Source: JADFRD01 sp964491015 (GTDB lineage Bacteria; Fidelibacterota; Marinisomatia; Marinisomatales; TCS55). From it: 19,739 nt of DNA. This document shows positions 15,778 to 19,739 of the stretch, one piece after another; position 1 is the stretch's first letter; every line of letters starts with the position of its first letter. The stretch spans positions 1-19,739 of the forward strand of contig CAZBEY010000035.1 of assembly GCA_964491015.1 (NCBI GenBank). The letters run 5' to 3'. A program made the translations under genes and the position numbers. The notes under the pieces were generated by a model. The model saw nothing but the letters and a program-made list of their open reading frames with translations. It did not search any database and was not told the origin of the DNA.

Positions 15778-16434
15778 TTATTTTCTTACCAAGTTATTAT
15801 CCATAGCGAAACGTGTAAGGCCGGCAATATCTCGAACACCTGTTTTATTCATGATATTTTGTCGGTGTTTATAGACAGTAGATTTACTAATATAAAGCAT
15901 TTCTGAAATACTATTCGAGGTTCCACCTTCTGCAATTAATTGTAGTATTTGTTTTTCACGTTTTGTTAAACAATCAAAACGCGGCGAACCATGCTTTTTA
16001 TCAAATCGATTAGCGGCAGCTTTGAGAACGGTCTTAGAAATCGGAGGGCTAAAATAAGCTTCTCCCGCCATAACGGATCGTATTGCGTTAATGACTGTAG
16101 GCGCGGCGGACTGTTTATCAAGATAGCCAGAAACGCCGCACTGTATTGCTTTTAATACGTATTCCTCATCGGTGTACATGGATAATAAAATTACGTTTGT
16201 ATTTTGTGTTCGTAAAATTTCTTCAGCCGCGACCAGACCGTTTAAAACAGGCATGGAGATATCCATTAGAACCACATCCGGACAATGTTCTCTTGCCAAC
16301 TGAATGGCCTCATCTCCGTTTTCTGCTTCGGCGATTACCTGTATGTCCTTTTCTTCTGATAGCAACATTTTAATGCCGCCGCGAACAATCGCGTGATCAT
16401 CGGCCAACAATACTCGAATAGATTTATTTGTCAT
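15778..16434 (-). CDS. NarL/FixJ-family two-component response regulator
   Basis: A 218-residue transcription factor. The receiver domain (about 5-122) has the acidic pair in LLADDH (D12, D13), phosphoacceptor D58 in VVLMDISMP and K107 in GYLDK. The C-terminal LuxR-type helix-turn-helix is at about 153-216: LTKREKQILQLIAEG, then ISKSTVYKHRQNIMNKTGV. It overlaps the end of the upstream kinase gene by 4 bases (ATGA), so the two are translationally coupled and surely a cognate pair. Target genes cannot be read from sequence; the SRPBCC gene downstream is a candidate by position. Confidence 0.95.
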   Translation of the reverse strand: MTNKSIRVLLADDHAIVRGGIKMLLSEEKDIQVIAEAENGDEAIQLAREHCPDVVLMDISMPVLNGLVAAEEILRTQNTNVILLSMYTDEEYVLKAIQCGVSGYLDKQSAAPTVINAIRSVMAGEAYFSPPISKTVLKAAANRFDKKHGSPRFDCLTKREKQILQLIAEGGTSNSISEMLYISKSTVYKHRQNIMNKTGVRDIAGLTRFAMDNNLVRK

Positions 16435-19400
16435 AAAACATCTACGTTTTTAATTGGTATTATTATGCTTAAACAAGTTCCTTTTCCCGGCTGACTGTCA
16501 ATATTAAAATTTCCTCCCAACGCCTTTACTCGCTCTCCAACACCGACCAACCCAAGAGTTTTGGTTATATTTGTATCCATATCAACTGTATCAAATCCTT
16601 TTCCATTATCAATAATATTAAATATTAGTGAACTATTTTCTTTAATAAAATTAATATTTATTTCAGATGCATCAGCATGTTTTGCCACATTATTTAACCC
16701 TTCTTGAAAAATACGATAAAATGCTATTTTAATATTAGGATCAAGTTGTTCGACAATGGCATCACCATGGATATTAACACGAACACCGGATTGATCAAAA
16801 AATGTTCTTGAATGAGATTTAATAGCAGATAATAAACCCAGATCATCAAGTTCTGGGGGTCTGAGCTCCATTGAAAATCTGTGAATTTTTTTGGCGGTTT
16901 CTATGGCAAGCGCTTGACAGTTTTTTACCTTTTTTTCAAGTTTTTTTTCATTCGAAACATCTGTTCGGATACTCTCAAGCGTCATATTGATAGCAGTCAT
17001 TGCCTGACCAATATCGTCATGGAGCTCCAAACTGATTTTTTTCCTCTCACTTTCTTGAACGTGAACCATCTCATTTGTGAGTCGTTGAAGCTGTTTTCTT
17101 TGCTGTCTCAATTTATGGATACTTTCTTTTAAATCAACTTCATATTGGGTTCGTTCTGTTGTATCACGCCCAATACACAGGATAGAAAACAACGATTTAT
17201 TTTCATCCGGTTGGGGAATAAGTGAAAATTCAAACCAAAGCGGAAATTGTTCAAAATCTATTTGAATATCGATTTTTTCACCTTGTCCTGAACCAAGAAC
17301 GCGATCAACCGTTTCTTCAATGACCGGCACCCCTTTCTCTTTTAATACTTTAGATAACGGTTGACCAACAATTTCATGAGAACTTTTACCGAGATACGTT
17401 AAAATGGAATAATTTGCAAAAAGGATTACATGATCAGGATTTATAATAAAAACAATATCCTCCATATTTTCAACAAGCGCCCTGTATTGTTCTTCGCTGA
17501 TCCGAAGGTCTTGCTCAACGCTTTTTCTGTCGGTAATATCTCGAACTCCGGAAATGGCTTCATTTTTGTGAAAAGGTAATATCGCAGCCTCAAACACCTT
17601 GCGCTTACCACGAATCTCCAATTCATACTCGATTATCATCCGCCGCTTGTCGTTAATAACAGTGTTTAAGGCATTCATGATTTTTTTTGAAACGTTTTTC
17701 GGAAGAGCATCGCCCACCGTTGTGCCAATCAATTCTCCTTTGGATTTATAAAGCAAATTTTCAGGTCCATAATAATCAAGATAAGTTCCATGACTATCTA
17801 ACCTGAAATAGAGATCCGGTAATGCAGTAAAAATTGCCTCAAGATTCTCTTTTGACTCCAAAAGCTTTTTTTCTGCCATGACTTCACCGGTAATGTTTTT
17901 CAGATTGATAACAATCGCTTTGGGTTCATCGCGACTGTTCTTTATGGTGGCGCCGGTTATGGTCAAATAAATATACTGACCATTTTTGTGCTTGGCTTTT
18001 ACCCGGAAGGAGGCATAGCCGTTTTCTAAAACCAAAGCGCGATTTTCTAATACCACATTGAGGTCTTCCTTGTCGTAATACGCTTGAATATCTAATTGTT
18101 CAACCTCTTTCCGTGTATAACCAAAAAGATTGCAAAAAGAATCGTTAAAGCGCTGAAGCTTCAGATCTAAAGAAAATTTTGCAATCCCATCGCCGGAGGT
18201 AAAAAAAATGGTATTGATATCTTCATTTAATTTGTGTAATTCACTGGTTCGTTGTAATACTTTCCTTTCAAGGGCTTCATTCCACTGTTCAACTTTATTA
18301 CTGGCATTTATGTATCGATTGAGCAGAACCCCCGACATTCCAAATGTCCATATTAAAAACCCAAAACGGTTGACAACGAACCCCTGTTTCCAAAAAAGAG
18401 AATCAATTGCTTCAAATAAAACGGTTGCGAGTAAAATCGTAATAAAAATGCTAACAATACCAATTTCCTTCACCGGGATTCTTTTCCAATGATCCGGTGG
18501 TGCAGAATCGGTTTTTTCAAGTTTCTTGTTTATTCGCAAACCTTTAATGGATAAATATGTTAAATACCCCGAGACTAAGGGAAGGGTGGATTGCCAAGTT
18601 CGTAATAGATCAAACAAGAAACTTGGAGGCGCAAAAACAGACAGCACCATAAAGGAAAAACACATACTACAATACATTTTTATAATTAATGTTATTTTAT
18701 GTTTAAGATATATATTTACGACCAAGGAAAACATTAAAGCGATGAAAAAAACAAAAATATATTCCAATCTAAACGAGACAAAGCCAAATACGCCGGGATA
18801 AAGATCATAATAAGCTTTTATGGCATTATAAACCGCAAAAGAAACAATAAGCACCGCGAAAAAAAGATACAGGCGATAATGCCTTGGCTGGCGAATAAAC
18901 AAATAAATCCATAGGGCAGCAATAACAAGATAAATAGCAAAATGGGAAATCGAAAAAAACCGTAAAGGAAAGGAAAGCAAATCTTTTGTTGGTCCAACGG
19001 TATAAGGTTTTCCGTAATAAAACCCGGCCCCGTAGATAGATGGATCGGCAATAATGTGGAAGCCCAAGATATTTTGACCTTTTTGAAGAAGGTTTGAAGG
19101 GATTAAAACATGAAGACCCTTTCCACGCTTTGGTATAATCTCCCCCTTTTCACCATAATGTATTTCTTTCTCAATTGAGACGCCATTCAAGAAAATTTCC
19201 CAATTTGATGCGATACTTTTAAGGAAGAGAGACATGGGTGGTAATTTGGATGGATCACCTTCAATCGTGAAAGAGGTAACAAATGCAAACGATTCGGGCG
19301 GACATTTTTTTAACGATAAATAACGGTGAGCAGGAACATCTTTTAACCCAAGCTTCCGAATTACAAGCGAACGGGAGCCGGTTCTGCCGGGAATCCGTAA

Positions 19401-19562
19401 CCAATCATTGGTCGATGGTGGAAGTTGTTTAATCCACGCAAGATCAAATCCCTTGCGGATAAATATGTCCTGTTCGTTTAAATTAATTGTTTGAGCTTGT
19501 ATAGCATTTGCTAAACACAGCAATAATCCGAGTAAGACGGTAATATATTTTTTTATACCCAC
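16431..19562 (-). CDS. Hybrid-sensing histidine kinase: extracytoplasmic domain, 7 TM, three PAS, HisKA_3
   Basis: A 1043-residue membrane sensor kinase starting with GTG; an in-frame stop four codons upstream rules out a nearby upstream start. Residues 1-23 are a signal peptide ending NAIQA. Residues 24-190 form a beta-rich extracytoplasmic domain with jelly-roll character (WEIFLNG, LGFHI). Residues of about 200-418 contain seven hydrophobic segments, as in 7TMR-DISM receptors. A coiled coil (420-447) leads to PAS domains at about 450-560, 570-680 and 688-806. The kinase core has ESERKKISLELHDDIGQ with phosphoacceptor H848 (HisKA_3, NarX/DegS type). ATPase motifs are N-box EGLNNVAKHA (954-963), DNGKGF (985-990) and GLVGVGERV (1004-1012). 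The ligand is unknown. Confidence 0.93.
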   Translation of the reverse strand: MGIKKYITVLLGLLLCLANAIQAQTINLNEQDIFIRKGFDLAWIKQLPPSTNDWLRIPGRTGSRSLVIRKLGLKDVPAHRYLSLKKCPPESFAFVTSFTIEGDPSKLPPMSLFLKSIASNWEIFLNGVSIEKEIHYGEKGEIIPKRGKGLHVLIPSNLLQKGQNILGFHIIADPSIYGAGFYYGKPYTVGPTKDLLSFPLRFFSISHFAIYLVIAALWIYLFIRQPRHYRLYLFFAVLIVSFAVYNAIKAYYDLYPGVFGFVSFRLEYIFVFFIALMFSLVVNIYLKHKITLIIKMYCSMCFSFMVLSVFAPPSFLFDLLRTWQSTLPLVSGYLTYLSIKGLRINKKLEKTDSAPPDHWKRIPVKEIGIVSIFITILLATVLFEAIDSLFWKQGFVVNRFGFLIWTFGMSGVLLNRYINASNKVEQWNEALERKVLQRTSELHKLNEDINTIFFTSGDGIAKFSLDLKLQRFNDSFCNLFGYTRKEVEQLDIQAYYDKEDLNVVLENRALVLENGYASFRVKAKHKNGQYIYLTITGATIKNSRDEPKAIVINLKNITGEVMAEKKLLESKENLEAIFTALPDLYFRLDSHGTYLDYYGPENLLYKSKGELIGTTVGDALPKNVSKKIMNALNTVINDKRRMIIEYELEIRGKRKVFEAAILPFHKNEAISGVRDITDRKSVEQDLRISEEQYRALVENMEDIVFIINPDHVILFANYSILTYLGKSSHEIVGQPLSKVLKEKGVPVIEETVDRVLGSGQGEKIDIQIDFEQFPLWFEFSLIPQPDENKSLFSILCIGRDTTERTQYEVDLKESIHKLRQQRKQLQRLTNEMVHVQESERKKISLELHDDIGQAMTAINMTLESIRTDVSNEKKLEKKVKNCQALAIETAKKIHRFSMELRPPELDDLGLLSAIKSHSRTFFDQSGVRVNIHGDAIVEQLDPNIKIAFYRIFQEGLNNVAKHADASEININFIKENSSLIFNIIDNGKGFDTVDMDTNITKTLGLVGVGERVKALGGNFNIDSQPGKGTCLSIIIPIKNVDVL

Positions 19563-19687
19563 GGGTAAAAATTACTGGTTTATCTGTCAAAAAGCTACAA
19601 AGTAGTAAACTAATGGTGACGAACAAAAAAGCATCAGGGATTTAATATTGAGAAAATTCACATCACGAATCCGGCGCGAATTGTCTA

Positions 19688-19734
19688 CCACTAATTACAC
19701 CATAAAAATACCAGTGATTACACCATAAAAATAC
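19688..19734. repeat. Two-copy direct repeat upstream of the kinase gene
   Basis: The 18-base word attacaccataaaaatac occurs at 19694-19711 and again at 19717-19734, a period of 23 bases. Including the preceding CCA-containing bases, the two 23-base units match at 20 positions. They lie about 130-175 bases upstream of the kinase start and stop only because the window ends. They could be regulator binding sites for the kinase operon or the edge of a larger tandem or mobile repeat. Confidence 0.7.
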
Positions 19735-19739
19735 TCAAT

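Noticed and set aside
15770..15779. Perfect 10-base palindrome AACGATCGTT at the end of the response-regulator gene
   Set aside because: It is too short to be a terminator stem, has no adjacent T-run in the right place and overlaps the stop codon; likely chance.
18208..18801. Forward open frames of 91-94 codons inside the kinase gene
   Set aside because: They are antisense to well-defined membrane segments of the kinase; Lys/Thr-rich translations reflect the complement of hydrophobic codons.
19562..19590. Exact TTGACA (- strand, 19585-19590) upstream of the kinase as a -35 box
   Set aside because: The hexamer 17 bases downstream is TACCCG, not a -10 box, and would overlap the start codon.
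1..19739. tRNA, rRNA, CRISPR array, transposase or phage genes
   Set aside because: Nothing resembling these was seen on either strand; coding genes fill almost all of the window and none is a mobile-element protein.

Overview
The window looks like an origin-proximal block of a bacterial chromosome of moderate to low G+C, with standard-code genes. Gene order dnaN-recF-dciA-gyrB-gyrA is the classic arrangement next to dnaA/oriC. dnaA itself is not in the window: 365 non-coding, partly very AT-rich bases precede dnaN. Phylum cannot be fixed without a search. The near absence of Shine-Dalgarno motifs, the RecF signature SQGEHK, a two-domain M16 peptidase and a 7TM-DISM-like histidine kinase suggest the FCB/Bacteroidota-Marinimicrobiota neighbourhood, but this is a low-confidence inference.

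Region 1 (1-365): AT-rich leader with several inverted repeats, a candidate fragment of the origin or the dnaN leader. Region 2 (366-8087, + strand): replication and topology operon, dnaN, recF, dciA (DUF721), gyrB, gyrA and the PLP-homeostasis gene yggS. Several junctions are tight or overlapping (1 bp recF/dciA, 4 bp dciA/gyrB, 14 bp gyrA/yggS). Region 3 (8088-9038, - strand): psuG, a pseudouridine-5'-phosphate glycosidase, abutting yggS tail to tail with no intergenic base.

Region 4 (9075-14641, + strand): an unrecognised 88-residue protein overlapping a MATE exporter, an ICMT/PEMT-like membrane methyltransferase, a cytosolic-looking two-domain M16 peptidase and a short dihydrofolate-reductase-like protein. 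Region 5 (14724-19562, - strand): a probable signalling operon. It encodes a 1043-residue sensor kinase (extracytoplasmic sensor, 7 TM, three PAS, HisKA_3, HATPase), a NarL-type response regulator overlapping it by 4 bp, and then a membrane-anchored SRPBCC protein. The SRPBCC protein ends in two copies of a roughly 42-residue repeat that I do not recognise. The right edge (19563-19739) holds a short direct repeat upstream of the kinase.

Most genes are ordinary core functions. The observations most worth a second look are the SRPBCC-plus-repeat protein tied to the two-component system, the small protein with a glutaredoxin-like tail, the repeats before dnaN and the repeat at the right edge.
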